A stretch of 64,000 nucleotides of DNA from Halomonas sp. 7T (lineage in GTDB: Bacteria > Pseudomonadota > Gammaproteobacteria > Pseudomonadales > Halomonadaceae). Every line of letters begins with the position of its first letter. Position 1 is the stretch's first letter. Location of the stretch: assembly GCF_025643255.1 (NCBI RefSeq), contig NZ_CP087112.1:3570558-3634557 (forward strand), read 5' to 3'. A program made the position numbers and the translations under genes. Positions 55,840 through 64,000 of this stretch are shown here, in pieces. The notes below the pieces were generated by a model. It was given only the letters and a program-made list of their open reading frames with translations. It ran no database searches and had not been told where the DNA came from.

Positions 55840-58762
55840 GGGGTGAAAGATCATCCTGTTGGTAGAGCGGTAGCCAAAGGGTAATGGCAGTGCCTTGTGA
55901 CTGGCCGGGAGGTGGCGATGCCACGTCTATCTTGCCTTGATGCTCGTTAATAATTTGATACGCCAACGATAGTCCAAGCCCGGTGCCTTCGCCCGCAGGC
56001 TTGGTCGTTGTAAAGGGTTCGAACAGGCGGTCTTTAACGCTTGGCGCAATGCCATGGCCATCATCGCTGACGCGCCACCAGGCATGGTTGGCTTCTATGC
56101 CAGCCTGTATATGGATATGGCCGTGTGGCTGACAGGCGTCCCGTGCGTTACTCAATAAATTGACCATTACTTGGGTTAAGCGTTGATCATCGCCACGTAC
56201 CACGATATCGCCAGGGCAATCGTTTGTGTAGATGACATCCTCGCCCGAGCGGGCTAAATGGATCAAGTGCAAGGCGTCTTCACTAATAGTCTTAAGCACT
56301 GCGGGGGAGGCCGGTAGTGGCACGGTATGGCGGCCACCGTGAGCAAAGCCTACCAGCGAGTTGACGATTTTAGTAACCCGCTGGGTAAGCTGTTGAATTT
56401 GATCTGCGGTTTCCAGCAGCGCGGGGTCGTCGGTATCGTAGCGCAGGTTTTGTGCCAGCGATGAAATACCGGTAATCGGGTTGCCGATTTCATGGGCCAC
56501 GCCTGCTGCCAGCTGTCCAATAGAAGCGAGCCGGGCCGCGTGAACCAGCTCATCTTCGAGCCACTTCATTTCGGTGTGATCCTCCACCAATATCACGCTG
56601 CCGCCGCGGCTGTCGTGGCCACTGAGTACCGCTTGGTGCAGGGTCAGGAAGTAATCTTTGCCATGCAAGGAGACTGCCTGCTTGTAAAGCGGTGTATGGG
56701 GGGCGTTACGTACACTGCCCAGCAGGCTAGGCCAAGGCGCTGGTAAGCTGTTACGGCTCGACCCAATGACGCTGTCGCCACTAATGCCCGAGAGCTGAGA
56801 GAGTGCCTGGTTCCACATGAGTAACTCGTCATCGTCACCCAGGACGCATAGCCCGACGGGCAATTTAGCAAGCGTTTGGCGGTGGTGGCGGCGTAAGCCA
56901 TCCAGCTCACGGGCCAGCCCCGTTAAGCGCGATCGATAGGCTTCCAGTCGGCTTTCAACGAAGTGGATGTCGTCGGTAAGCGGAGCATCGTTGTGGCGGT
57001 AGGGGAGATAGCGATCAACGATGTCTCTGGCAACGGAAGGCCCCATGAGGCCTGAAAGATTCGCTTGAATACGGTCGCGTAGGCGGCGTAGCGCGTAAGG
57101 ACGCCGTTCTTGAGGGGTGAAGTTCAGCGCCTTTAAAGCACGCTCAACTTCACGTTCAGCCGCTTCATCACCAAGCGCTTGGGCAAGATGCACGGTAAAA
57201 TCACCGGCTGTTGCAGCTTCTAGCGGTAGGCGCTTAGAGCGTATGACGGCATCTACCGAACACGCTTCAGCTGCTGAACGCTCTCCCTCTGACGTACGGG
57301 TAAATAGCGATACCAAAATCAGCAGCATAATATTAACGGCAAGGGAGACCAGCGTGATGTTATACCAGTGTGGCGAGTCGGCTGGTATGGAGGGTATGAA
57401 GTCTTGCGTGGTTACCGAGAAATCAAAAAGCAGCGGTAGCCAAATGCCCACCAGCCAGATAGTGCTACCACCAATTAGCCCTGCCACCATGCCTTTCCGA
57501 TTTGCGCCAGGCCAGTAAAGCAGCGCGAGCATGCCGGGCAAGCATTGTGCCATACCGATAAAAGCGGCGAGTCCAAGGTTCGTCAGAGAGTGATAACGAC
57601 CAACGCTTTCAGCAAATAGCCAGCCACTGAAAATAACGGCGACCACTAAGCCCCGCCTTAGCCAAAGCAGCCAGCCATACAGGTCATTTTGTGCTTCGGG
57701 AGGGCGCGCAACGAGGATGACATGATTGAGCAGCATGCCGGAAAGCGCCAGCGCAATCATCATCATGGTGCCGCTGGCAGCCGCCAAGCCGCCAATGAAC
57801 GCCAGCGCCCCCACCCACCAGTGCTCTGTCATGAAATAGGCGGCATACGCCGCCATCGGAACCGCCTCATTGGTGGCCTGCGCCGCCCACCAAATGAGCG
57901 GCACTGGCAGTGCCATTAGCAGTAAAAAAAGGGGGAGTGTCCAGCTCGCCTGAAGCAGCGTATGACGAGAAAGGCTTTCGGCGAACGTGATTTGAAATAG
58001 GTGCGGCATCATAAAGGCGGCAGCAAAAAACAGCAGTAACAACGTGCGCCATTGAGGCGCCTCTAGCTGCGGAGTAGCGGCTTGAGCCGCTGCGCCGGGG
58101 CCTTCTAACCACTGCTGTAAATCTTGCGGGCCATCAAACACCCACCATAGCGCAATGGCGCCGAGCCCAAGCATGGCTAATAGCTTAATGACCGATTCAA
58201 AGGCAATCACGCTAAGCAGTGTGTCGTGGCGGTGCCGATGGCTATGGCGCGCGCCGAACAGTACCGCACAGCCCGCCGTTACCGCGCAAAATAGCAAGGC
58301 AACCGCAGCGCTATAGCGGCTGCCGGTGAGCAGGTGTATTGCATCGCTTAGCGTTTGTACCTGAATACCCAGCAGCGGCATAACGGTAAGAAGGCTAAGC
58401 AATGTGACAATGGTGCCGACCCAGCGTGAACGAAAACGAAACGCAAAGAGGTCCGCCAGTGAGGAGAGCTGGTAAGTGCGCGTAATGCGCTGAATAGGTA
58501 CGAGTAGCACAGGCGCAAGCAAAAAAGCCCCTGCGGCGCCCAGGTAGTAGGCCAAATAGCCAAAGCCAGCTTTGGAGGCGAACTCAACACTGCCGTAAAT
58601 GGCCCAAGCACTGGCGTACACGCCCAGGGCTTGGGTGTAGATGACAGGGTGGCGTGTAATACGCACCGGAACCCAGCCGCGCTCTACCGCCAAACCGCAG
58701 CAAAACAGTAGTGCAAGGTAACCAAGGCCTAAAAACAGTACACCGAGTAACTCAACGCTCAT
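55817..58762 (-). CDS. cbrA: Sensor histidine kinase CbrA with sodium/solute symporter domain
   Basis: A 981-aa membrane kinase. About 490 N-terminal residues form a 12-13 TM SLC5/SSF-like transporter domain. A linker, a PAS domain (about 620-720), a HisKA domain with His757 ([11 protein letters not shown]) and a HATPase domain ([20 protein letters not shown]) follow. Length and layout equal Pseudomonas CbrA, which couples histidine transport to carbon/nitrogen signalling. The start overlaps the small upstream gene by 11 bases and the end overlaps cbrB, so cbrX, cbrA and cbrB are probably translated together. Confidence 0.95.
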   Translation of the reverse strand: MSVELLGVLFLGLGYLALLFCCGLAVERGWVPVRITRHPVIYTQALGVYASAWAIYGSVEFASKAGFGYLAYYLGAAGAFLLAPVLLVPIQRITRTYQLSSLADLFAFRFRSRWVGTIVTLLSLLTVMPLLGIQVQTLSDAIHLLTGSRYSAAVALLFCAVTAGCAVLFGARHSHRHRHDTLLSVIAFESVIKLLAMLGLGAIALWWVFDGPQDLQQWLEGPGAAAQAATPQLEAPQWRTLLLLFFAAAFMMPHLFQITFAESLSRHTLLQASWTLPLFLLLMALPVPLIWWAAQATNEAVPMAAYAAYFMTEHWWVGALAFIGGLAAASGTMMMIALALSGMLLNHVILVARPPEAQNDLYGWLLWLRRGLVVAVIFSGWLFAESVGRYHSLTNLGLAAFIGMAQCLPGMLALLYWPGANRKGMVAGLIGGSTIWLVGIWLPLLFDFSVTTQDFIPSIPADSPHWYNITLVSLAVNIMLLILVSLFTRTSEGERSAAEACSVDAVIRSKRLPLEAATAGDFTVHLAQALGDEAAEREVERALKALNFTPQERRPYALRRLRDRIQANLSGLMGPSVARDIVDRYLPYRHNDAPLTDDIHFVESRLEAYRSRLTGLARELDGLRRHHRQTLAKLPVGLCVLGDDDELLMWNQALSQLSGISGDSVIGSSRNSLPAPWPSLLGSVRNAPHTPLYKQAVSLHGKDYFLTLHQAVLSGHDSRGGSVILVEDHTEMKWLEDELVHAARLASIGQLAAGVAHEIGNPITGISSLAQNLRYDTDDPALLETADQIQQLTQRVTKIVNSLVGFAHGGRHTVPLPASPAVLKTISEDALHLIHLARSGEDVIYTNDCPGDIVVRGDDQRLTQVMVNLLSNARDACQPHGHIHIQAGIEANHAWWRVSDDGHGIAPSVKDRLFEPFTTTKPAGEGTGLGLSLAYQIINEHQGKIDVASPPPGQSQGTAITLWLPLYQQDDLSPHASDTDC

Positions 58763-58928
58763 CTAACTTCCTTTTTTGCTCTAGCCAAAGCGTTAGCGCA
58801 ATCAGGCCGCCCCAGATAGCAAACGGTCTGTACCAGGCGATGCCGGGGTCGCCCCAGCCGTCCATGAGCAGTGGCGAGAGCAGGTAGCCGCCAAACACAA
58901 GAAATAGCATGATGCGGTAAACGTACAT
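58752..58928 (-). CDS. cbrX: Small membrane protein upstream of cbrA (CbrX-like)
   Basis: A 58-aa protein with two hydrophobic segments (about 5-19 and 36-52) and a charged C-terminus (EQKRKLDER). The ATG at 58928 has GGAG at 7 bases, and the gene overlaps both gluQ (upstream) and cbrA (downstream, 11 bases). A small gene cbrX is known at this place in Pseudomonas putida, where it is translationally coupled to cbrA. I identify it by position and type; the sequence similarity could not be checked. Confidence 0.75.
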   Translation of the reverse strand: MYVYRIMLFLVFGGYLLSPLLMDGWGDPGIAWYRPFAIWGGLIALTLWLEQKRKLDER

Positions 58929-58929
58929 A

Positions 58930-59829
58930 TCAGTACTCCGGGGGTAGTGCACGGTGGTGAAACGGCGTTAACTGCTCAATCGACCAGTGCGCTATTGCCC
59001 AGCGTAATTGCACCTCAGGAGCCTCCTGCGCTAGCTCTATGGGTGGGGCTTGGTCAAGGGCCTGCAGTGCGTGAAATAACTGGTGACGAACACCCTCAAC
59101 ACTTTCTGCCAACGCAGGGGCCATGTTCTGCTTGGAGAGCTTTTGGCCATCATCCGTTACCATCAGCGGTAGGTGGAGATAGCGCGGCGTAGGTAAGCCA
59201 AGTGCTGTTTGTAGCTGGCCTTGCCAGGGAGTGTTATCGAGTAGGTCGTAGCCTCTAACCACATCGCTAATGCTCTGCTCGGCATCGTCTACCACCACGG
59301 CAAGCTGGTAGGCCCACAGGTTATCTTTACGCTTTAAGACCACGTCGCCGAAGGTGGCAGGGTCGAGCTGCTGGCGGCCAAACAGGCGGTCTTGCCATGT
59401 AATAGGGCGTTTGGCTAAGTCGCTGCGTAATCGCCAAGCGACGGGCTTGTTAGCCTCACGCTGCCCGTTGCGGCACCAGCCGGGATAAATCGTGAAGTCT
59501 TGCCACTGCTTTCGTGAGCAGCTGCAGGGGTAGGCTAGGCCCCGTGCAATGAGGCAGTCTAACGCCTGCTGATAAGCCGCATGGCGTGTGTGTTGCCACA
59601 CGACCTGCTCGTCCCAATATAGGCCAAACCTTTCAAGCTGGCGCAAAATGGTGCTATCTGCGCCCTTGGGGCAGCGAGGTGGATCGATATCCTCAATGCG
59701 TACCAGCCACGTTCCTCCCGCCGCGCGGGCATCCAGATAACTGCCTAACGCTGCAACCAACGAGCCAAAGTGAAGGGGGCCTGATGGCGTGGGGGCAAAG
59801 CGTCCCCGGTAGCAATCGGTTTGTGACAT
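58930..59829 (-). CDS. gluQ: Glutamyl-Q tRNA(Asp) synthetase
   Basis: A 299-aa paralogue of glutamyl-tRNA synthetase catalytic domain that attaches glutamate to queuosine in tRNA(Asp). It has the HIGH-like [12 protein letters not shown], the zinc Cys set (CSCSRKQW...YPGWC) and the KMSKS-like KLSKQN; it lacks the anticodon-binding domain. ATG 59829 is preferred over a TTG 36 bases upstream that falls in the dksA terminator. It follows dksA, as in Pseudomonas. Confidence 0.95.
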   Translation of the reverse strand: MSQTDCYRGRFAPTPSGPLHFGSLVAALGSYLDARAAGGTWLVRIEDIDPPRCPKGADSTILRQLERFGLYWDEQVVWQHTRHAAYQQALDCLIARGLAYPCSCSRKQWQDFTIYPGWCRNGQREANKPVAWRLRSDLAKRPITWQDRLFGRQQLDPATFGDVVLKRKDNLWAYQLAVVVDDAEQSISDVVRGYDLLDNTPWQGQLQTALGLPTPRYLHLPLMVTDDGQKLSKQNMAPALAESVEGVRHQLFHALQALDQAPPIELAQEAPEVQLRWAIAHWSIEQLTPFHHRALPPEY

Positions 59830-59862
59830 GGGCGCCAATAACAGTTGCAATGAATTGACCAA

Positions 59863-59890
59863 CAAAAACGGGCACCCTGAAGGTGCCCGG
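59863..59890 (-). terminator. Intrinsic terminator after dksA
   Basis: CGGGCACC (59869-59876) pairs with GGTGCCCG (59882-59889). On the minus strand the stem is followed by TTTTTGTT. It would reduce dksA read-through into gluQ. Confidence 0.85.
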
Positions 59891-59927
59891 CTTTGTTGTT
59901 GCGTCTACTACGTTGCCGCTAACGACA

Positions 59928-60365
59928 TTAACCGCCGAGCTGTTTTTCTTTGAGCTCTGCCAGGGTTTTACAATCGACACACAGCGTTGCCGTGGGGCGT
60001 GCTTCAAGGCGACGAATGCCGATTTCGACACCGCACGCTTCACAGAAGCCGTAGTCATCTTCATCGATTTTCTCGATGGTTTCGTTAATTTTTTTCAGCA
60101 ACTTGCGCTCGCGATCTCGCGTACGCAGTTCAAGGCTAAAGCCTTCTTCTTGCGTCGCTCGGTCAGCGGGGTCGGCATAGTTGTTTGCGTCTTCTTGCAG
60201 GTGGCGCACAGTACGATCCACCTCTTCCATGAGATCCTGTTTCCAATCCAGGAGCAGCTGTCGAAAGTGCGCAAGCTGCTTCTCATTCATATACTCTTCA
60301 CCCGGTGCCGGCTCATACGGGGTGAAGGACTTGGACGCTTCCGGTTTCTTTTCCGCTACTGGCAT
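59928..60365 (-). CDS. dksA: RNA polymerase-binding transcription factor DksA
   Basis: A 145-aa ppGpp co-factor. The coiled-coil part has the acidic tip pair DPADRATQEE, and the zinc finger is CEACG...LCVDCK. The length is close to E. coli DksA. I chose the ATG at 60365 because AAGGGG lies about 8 bases before it and the family begins this way. The aminotransferase gene is divergent across 213 bases. Confidence 0.97.
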   Translation of the reverse strand: MPVAEKKPEASKSFTPYEPAPGEEYMNEKQLAHFRQLLLDWKQDLMEEVDRTVRHLQEDANNYADPADRATQEEGFSLELRTRDRERKLLKKINETIEKIDEDDYGFCEACGVEIGIRRLEARPTATLCVDCKTLAELKEKQLGG

Positions 60366-60578
60366 GGGAGTGCCCCTTACGTATGTGACTGCTGATCGAC
60401 CATGAACGTGTGTCAAGATCTCACGCCAAAGGGATGCTTGTTTAGCTGAAAATGTGGCGTGTTGCAAGCGTAATGGTGGTATTTAGACTAAGGTCTTACA
60501 GCTTATTTGGCGCCGCCCGTGCTTCTCTACTGGGCCTTTATAACTGCGTTTTTATGGACATAAGGTGAAGGAGCCACT

Positions 60579-61739
60579 ATGGCCTGGAATTCCCGTGTGA
60601 GTCATGTCGCGCCCTTTCGGGTGATGCACTTATTAGAAATGGCTCAGGCCCGAGAGGCTCAAGGCTATGATGTGATTCATCTAGAAGTGGGTGAACCTGA
60701 CTTTGCGACGCCTGAGCCTATTGTGGCGGCGGGGCAGCAGGCGTTGGCGGCGGGCAAAACGCGCTATACGTCCGCCGCAGGTTTAGCGCCGCTGCGCGAA
60801 GCGATTGCAGGCCACTATGCCGAACACTTCAATGCGTCTGTCGACCCGTCGCGCATTCTGGTAACCCCAGGGGCCTCTGGGGCGCTGCTGTTAGCCAGCC
60901 AGCTGCTGGTAGAGAGCGGTGATCGGGTGCTGATGGCGGATCCTAACTATCCCTGTAACCGCCATTTTATGGCCTTAGCGGGCGCTGAGATTGATGCCAT
61001 ACCGGTTGGGCGGCAAAGTGGTTGGCAATTAACGGCGCCCTTGATTGAGCAGCACTGGCAGGCGCAAACAAGCTTAGCCATGCTAGCGTCCCCGTCGAAC
61101 CCTACTGGGCACACGTTAAGCGCTGAGGCGCTAACGGCAGTGTTCAACACCGTTGCTGCCAGAGGCGGTGAGGTGATTGTTGATGAGATTTACCAAGGCC
61201 TCAATTATGATGATGCGCCGCTATCGGCAACATCGCTTTCCGACCAAGCCTTTGTGGTTAATAGCTTTTCAAAATACTTTGGCATGACCGGCTGGCGCCT
61301 GGGCTGGCTCGTAGCGCCGGAGCATGCGGTAGAGCCGCTCACCCGGCTTGCACAAAACGTCTTTTTAGCGGCGACGACGCCCTCCCAGCATGCTGCACTG
61401 GCCGCCTTTACGCCTGAGTGCCGAGACATTCTCGAAACACGGCGAGTAACACTAAAACAGCGCCGACAAGTGCTGCTGGATGGCTTGGCGCAGCTGGGCC
61501 TAGCCCCCGACCTTCCTCCTCAGGGGGCGTTTTACCTATGGCTAGACATCTCCCGCTACAGCCAAGACAGCCAAGCGTTTTGCGAGCGTCTATTGGTCGA
61601 GGAGAATGTGGCGATCACTCCTGGGATTGATTTTGCCGTGACAGGCGGCGAGCACCATGTGCGCATCGCCTTCACCAATGACGTGGCGCGGTTAGAAGAA
61701 GCCGTGGCGCGCATTGCCCGATTTGTAGCCCGGTTATGA
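60579..61739 (+). CDS. Class I/II aminotransferase
   Basis: A 386-aa PLP enzyme of fold type I. Features are LEVGEPDFATPEP, the stacking region, NPTGHTLS, and Lys in SFSKYFGMTGWRLGW that binds PLP. It resembles aspartate/alanine aminotransferases of the AspC/DapC kind but the substrate is uncertain. An aminotransferase gene also lies beside dksA in Pseudomonas. AAGGAG precedes the ATG. It overlaps sfsA (ATGA). Confidence 0.9.
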   Translation: MAWNSRVSHVAPFRVMHLLEMAQAREAQGYDVIHLEVGEPDFATPEPIVAAGQQALAAGKTRYTSAAGLAPLREAIAGHYAEHFNASVDPSRILVTPGASGALLLASQLLVESGDRVLMADPNYPCNRHFMALAGAEIDAIPVGRQSGWQLTAPLIEQHWQAQTSLAMLASPSNPTGHTLSAEALTAVFNTVAARGGEVIVDEIYQGLNYDDAPLSATSLSDQAFVVNSFSKYFGMTGWRLGWLVAPEHAVEPLTRLAQNVFLAATTPSQHAALAAFTPECRDILETRRVTLKQRRQVLLDGLAQLGLAPDLPPQGAFYLWLDISRYSQDSQAFCERLLVEENVAITPGIDFAVTGGEHHVRIAFTNDVARLEEAVARIARFVARL

Positions 61740-62464
61740 TGACGTATGAAAGCCTGGAGTCGGGTGTGCTGCTGCGCCGCTATAAGCGCTTTTTAGCGGA
61801 TGTACGTTTGGAGAGTGGTCAAGAGGTGGTCGCCCACTGCCCTAATACCGGCTCAATGAAAGCGGTGAACGTGCCCGGCTGCCGGGTATGGCTGTCGCCC
61901 AGCGACAACCCGAAGCGCAAGCTCGCCTGGACCTGGGAGTGGATTGAGCTGCCCCAACCAGATGGCACGCAGGCGCTAGCATCAGTGCATACCGGGCGGG
62001 CGAACCGCATTGTAGAAGCGGCGATTGAGGCGGGCGGTATTACGCCACTGGCGGGCTATCAAACGCTAAAGCGGGAAGTGACCGTTGATGATGCCCGGCT
62101 CGATTTTCGTCTGGACGATCCCGTAAAAGGCACGGTTTATGTAGAAGTGAAGCAGGTCACGCTGAAAGAAACCGATGGGCACGGCTACTTTCCTGACTCG
62201 GTTAGCGTGCGCGGCACCAAGCATTTGCATACGTTAACGGCGCTTGCTGAGCAGGGTGAACGGGCAGTGCTGCTGTTTTGCGTCGCCCATGAGGGAATTG
62301 CCGATGTAGCGCCAGCTGCCCATATCGACCCTGTGTATGCAGCAGCATTAGCAGAAGCAGTAAAGGCAGGGGTAGAGGTGCTGGCTTACGGGATTACGCC
62401 GCAGTGGCGTGCTGGTAAACCGGTTGCCGTCTGCTTGACGCGGCGGCTACCGGTTCGGCTGTAA
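61736..62464 (+). CDS. sfsA: SfsA family protein (sugar fermentation stimulation)
   Basis: A 242-aa SfsA protein. Typical segments are VAHCPNTGSM, NPKRKLAWTWEW and a nuclease-like core (DFRLDDPVKGTVYVEVKQVTL, then FPDSVSVRGTKHL). It binds DNA in E. coli; the biochemical role is unclear and a nuclease function has been suggested from the fold. It is coupled to the aminotransferase gene by a 4-base overlap. Confidence 0.94.
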   Translation: MMTYESLESGVLLRRYKRFLADVRLESGQEVVAHCPNTGSMKAVNVPGCRVWLSPSDNPKRKLAWTWEWIELPQPDGTQALASVHTGRANRIVEAAIEAGGITPLAGYQTLKREVTVDDARLDFRLDDPVKGTVYVEVKQVTLKETDGHGYFPDSVSVRGTKHLHTLTALAEQGERAVLLFCVAHEGIADVAPAAHIDPVYAAALAEAVKAGVEVLAYGITPQWRAGKPVAVCLTRRLPVRL

Positions 62465-62475
62465 GAGATGAATGC

Positions 62476-62492
62476 AGCGCTAACTTAGCGCT
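62476..62492. other. Palindrome at the convergent ends of sfsA and the DUF4426 gene
   Basis: AGCGCTAA-C-TTAGCGCT is a 17-base perfect palindrome touching the DUF4426 stop codon. It lacks a T tract, so a terminator role is possible but not shown. Confidence 0.4.
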
Positions 62493-62941
62493 TAGCGCTC
62501 GATATAGAAGCGCTGAATAAAATTGACCGATTCAGGCGCGGCATTTCGGTCATAGCGCACGTCGAGATCAAAGCGCATGGCTTCGTCGTGCTGCATGGTA
62601 AACGGCGCCAGGTGATAGGTTGCATCTCCGTCATGCACCGTGCGAAAGCTCAGCGACTCCTGAGAGCCGGTAAGGCCGCTGACATAGCCCTGTATGCTCG
62701 CGTTTACAGGGCGCGTGCTGCCATCTTCCTTGCGCTCACGTACGCTAACATTAACCAGCCCGCGGTTAGCGCTGCGTGGAATGTTGTTCGCCTGAGCCAC
62801 CTCCGGTGTCAGAAAACGAGTGCTAACCGCACTGTAGTGGATTTCGTAGTCACCCACCTGCACGAATTGCTCAGCGTTAGCGCTGGCAGTGATCATGAGC
62901 GTTGCAGCTAAGCTAACGCTGAGTAGTAAGCGGCGTAACAT
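62492..62941 (-). CDS. DUF4426 exported protein
   Basis: A 149-aa protein with a signal peptide (MLRRLLLSVSLAATLMITAS, cleaved near ANA-EQ). The mature part matches the DUF4426 pattern (VGDYEIHYSAVSTRFLTPEVA near the N-terminus). AGAGGAG at 7 bases supports the ATG at 62941. Such genes often follow metW in Pseudomonas relatives. Function unknown. Confidence 0.85.
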   Translation of the reverse strand: MLRRLLLSVSLAATLMITASANAEQFVQVGDYEIHYSAVSTRFLTPEVAQANNIPRSANRGLVNVSVRERKEDGSTRPVNASIQGYVSGLTGSQESLSFRTVHDGDATYHLAPFTMQHDEAMRFDLDVRYDRNAAPESVNFIQRFYIER

Positions 62942-62972
62942 GGCAAACTCCTCTTGTTGTATCTGGACCGCG

Positions 62973-63566
62973 TTAGCGGCGACGTACCCTGAAAATAGCA
63001 ATTTCACCAAATAAATTGGGCCACCATTTGGATGTCCAGTGACCTCGATGGTCGCCAACGCCCACCGCGCGGTCAACAATCATGAGTCCTTTCTCGCGAC
63101 AGAGATGCTCAAAATCGTTAAACGTTGAGAGGTGGATGTTGGGGGTGTCGTACCACGCGTGAGGCAGCGATTTAGAGACCGGCATATAGCCGCGCAAGCC
63201 AAGATGAACACGGTGGCGCCAATAGGCAAAGTTAGGAAACGTAATAATGCCCTCTTCTGCTACTCGCAGCATTTCATCAAGCATTTTATCGGGGCGGCGC
63301 AGCGCTTGTAGCGCTTGGGTCATGATGACTTGATCATAGCTGTTATCGCAGAAACTACCCAGGCCGTCATCAAGGTTATGCTCAATCACGTTAACGCCGC
63401 GCGCGACGCACTGAGTAATGCCGTTTGGATCAATCTCTAACCCGTATCCTGAGACGTTTTTTTCTTTGGCCAAGCGTTCCAGCAGCTGCCCATCGCCACA
63501 AGCTAAATCTAAAACATGAGCCCCTTGGGGTACCCAGTCGTAAATCAGTTCTAAATCAGCGCGCAT
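62973..63566 (-). CDS. metW: Methionine biosynthesis protein MetW
   Basis: A 197-aa SAM-methyltransferase-fold protein with VLDLACGDGQLL, the MetW-specific GLEIDPNGITQCVARG and ALQALRRPDKML. In many proteobacteria MetW acts with MetX in homoserine acylation. Start and metX stop share one base (TAATG), confirming the pair. Confidence 0.96.
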   Translation of the reverse strand: MRADLELIYDWVPQGAHVLDLACGDGQLLERLAKEKNVSGYGLEIDPNGITQCVARGVNVIEHNLDDGLGSFCDNSYDQVIMTQALQALRRPDKMLDEMLRVAEEGIITFPNFAYWRHRVHLGLRGYMPVSKSLPHAWYDTPNIHLSTFNDFEHLCREKGLMIVDRAVGVGDHRGHWTSKWWPNLFGEIAIFRVRRR

Positions 63567-64000
63567 TACGGTGTCTCCTCTTCAGCGGTGTCATGGATCG
63601 CTAGCTCATGGGCAACGCGACCCATAAACGCGCTGAACAGGGCGTGATAACGCGGTTCGGGTAGCAAAAACGCATCGTGCCCATGAGGAGACTCGATATT
63701 GGCATAGCTCACTGCCTTGCCTGCACGGGTTAAAGCGTCGACGAGTTCGCGGGAGCGAGAGGGTGGAAAGCGCCAGTCGGTGGTAAAGCTCACAATCAAA
63801 AAAGGGCACTGTGCGGGGGCTAGCGCGCTGGCTAGGTCGCCTGCATGGGTAGCCGCAGGGTCAAAGTAATCCAGTGCCTTGGTCATTAACAGGTAGGTAT
63901 TGGCGTCAAAGGCGGTGGAGAAAGTATCGCCTTGATAGCGTAGATAAGACTCCACTTGGAACTCGACATCAAAGCCAAAATTTAGATCGTTACTGCGCAC
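63566..64000 (-). CDS. metX: Homoserine O-acyltransferase MetX, C-terminal part, cut off by the window edge
   Basis: The last 144 residues of an alpha/beta-hydrolase-fold acyltransferase. Visible are the [15 protein letters not shown] segment, TKALDYFDP, the catalytic Asp in [11 protein letters not shown] and the catalytic His in SPHGHDAFL. It transfers an acetyl or succinyl group to homoserine at the start of methionine synthesis. The N-terminal part with the nucleophile Ser lies outside the window. It is coupled to metW. Confidence 0.95.
   Translation of the reverse strand: MRSNDLNFGFDVEFQVESYLRYQGDTFSTAFDANTYLLMTKALDYFDPAATHAGDLASALAPAQCPFLIVSFTTDWRFPPSRSRELVDALTRAGKAVSYANIESPHGHDAFLLPEPRYHALFSAFMGRVAHELAIHDTAEEETP

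Noticed and set aside
60579..61739. Aminotransferase as the missing last step (MtnE) of methionine salvage
   Set aside because: It is about 38 kb from the mtn genes, and its position beside dksA matches an aminotransferase gene of Pseudomonas with no salvage link.

Overview
The window looks like chromosomal DNA of a halophilic gammaproteobacterium close to Halomonas (Halomonadaceae). Three things point there. The order aminotransferase-dksA-gluQ-cbrX-cbrA-cbrB-[sRNA]-pcnB-folK-panB-panC-panD is the one I know from Pseudomonas. The exported binding proteins are strongly acidic, as in halophiles. ABC, TRAP and guanidino-compound catabolic operons are densely packed. I saw no rRNA, tRNA, CRISPR array, insertion sequence or prophage. 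The species assignment is an inference.

Layout. 1-9117 (minus): a chemosensory operon of the alternative-function (Wsp-like) type, with MCP, CheB, CheR-TPR, a CheA-REC hybrid, a lone REC, an Hpt-REC-REC-GGDEF diguanylate cyclase and a CheW-like protein that runs off the left edge. 9338-11556 (minus): a YjfL-YjfM-YjfC-like set. 11830-17656 (plus): CHASE3 kinase, receiver, YaiO outer-membrane barrel, HEAT-repeat protein, membrane GT2 glycosyltransferase and YgjV, a probable surface-glycan locus. 17761-18027: a small DksA/TraR-type zinc-finger protein. 18151-22497: methionine salvage (mtnK, mtnDCB, mtnA). 22641-24458: recQ. 24521-28741 (minus): an ABC importer of the UgpABCE/MalK type. 28855-30294 (minus): a PAS sigma-54 activator, divergent from 30590-38199 (plus), an operon for 2-ketoarginine/4-guanidinobutyrate breakdown (gbuA, YjiH transporter, aruI, NCS1 transporter, MBL hydrolase, aldehyde dehydrogenase) that has a clear sigma-54 promoter. 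38220-45378: HMG-CoA-lyase-like enzyme, family III CoA-transferase, LysR regulator, SDR and a TRAP transporter, possibly one organic-acid catabolic locus. 45523-49257: DHH phosphoesterase, MFS exporter, thiolase. 49450-60365 (minus): the dksA-gluQ-cbrXAB-crcZ-pcnB-folK-panBCD block. 60579-64000: aminotransferase, sfsA, a DUF4426 protein, metW and metX (partial).

The most notable item is the roughly 850-base gap between cbrB and pcnB. On the minus strand it holds a good sigma-54 promoter, TGTTAC/GTAACA half sites at enhancer distance upstream, eight A-rich (A-R-N)n tracts and a terminator-like hairpin. Those are the parts of a CrcZ-type sRNA that titrates Hfq/Crc under CbrAB control. Similar A-rich motifs lie close to the starts of transporter genes elsewhere in the window (28765-28773, 34655-34663, 42458-42466), so the window may hold both the relief signal and some targets of one carbon catabolite repression system. 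Regulatory claims rest on motif reading only.
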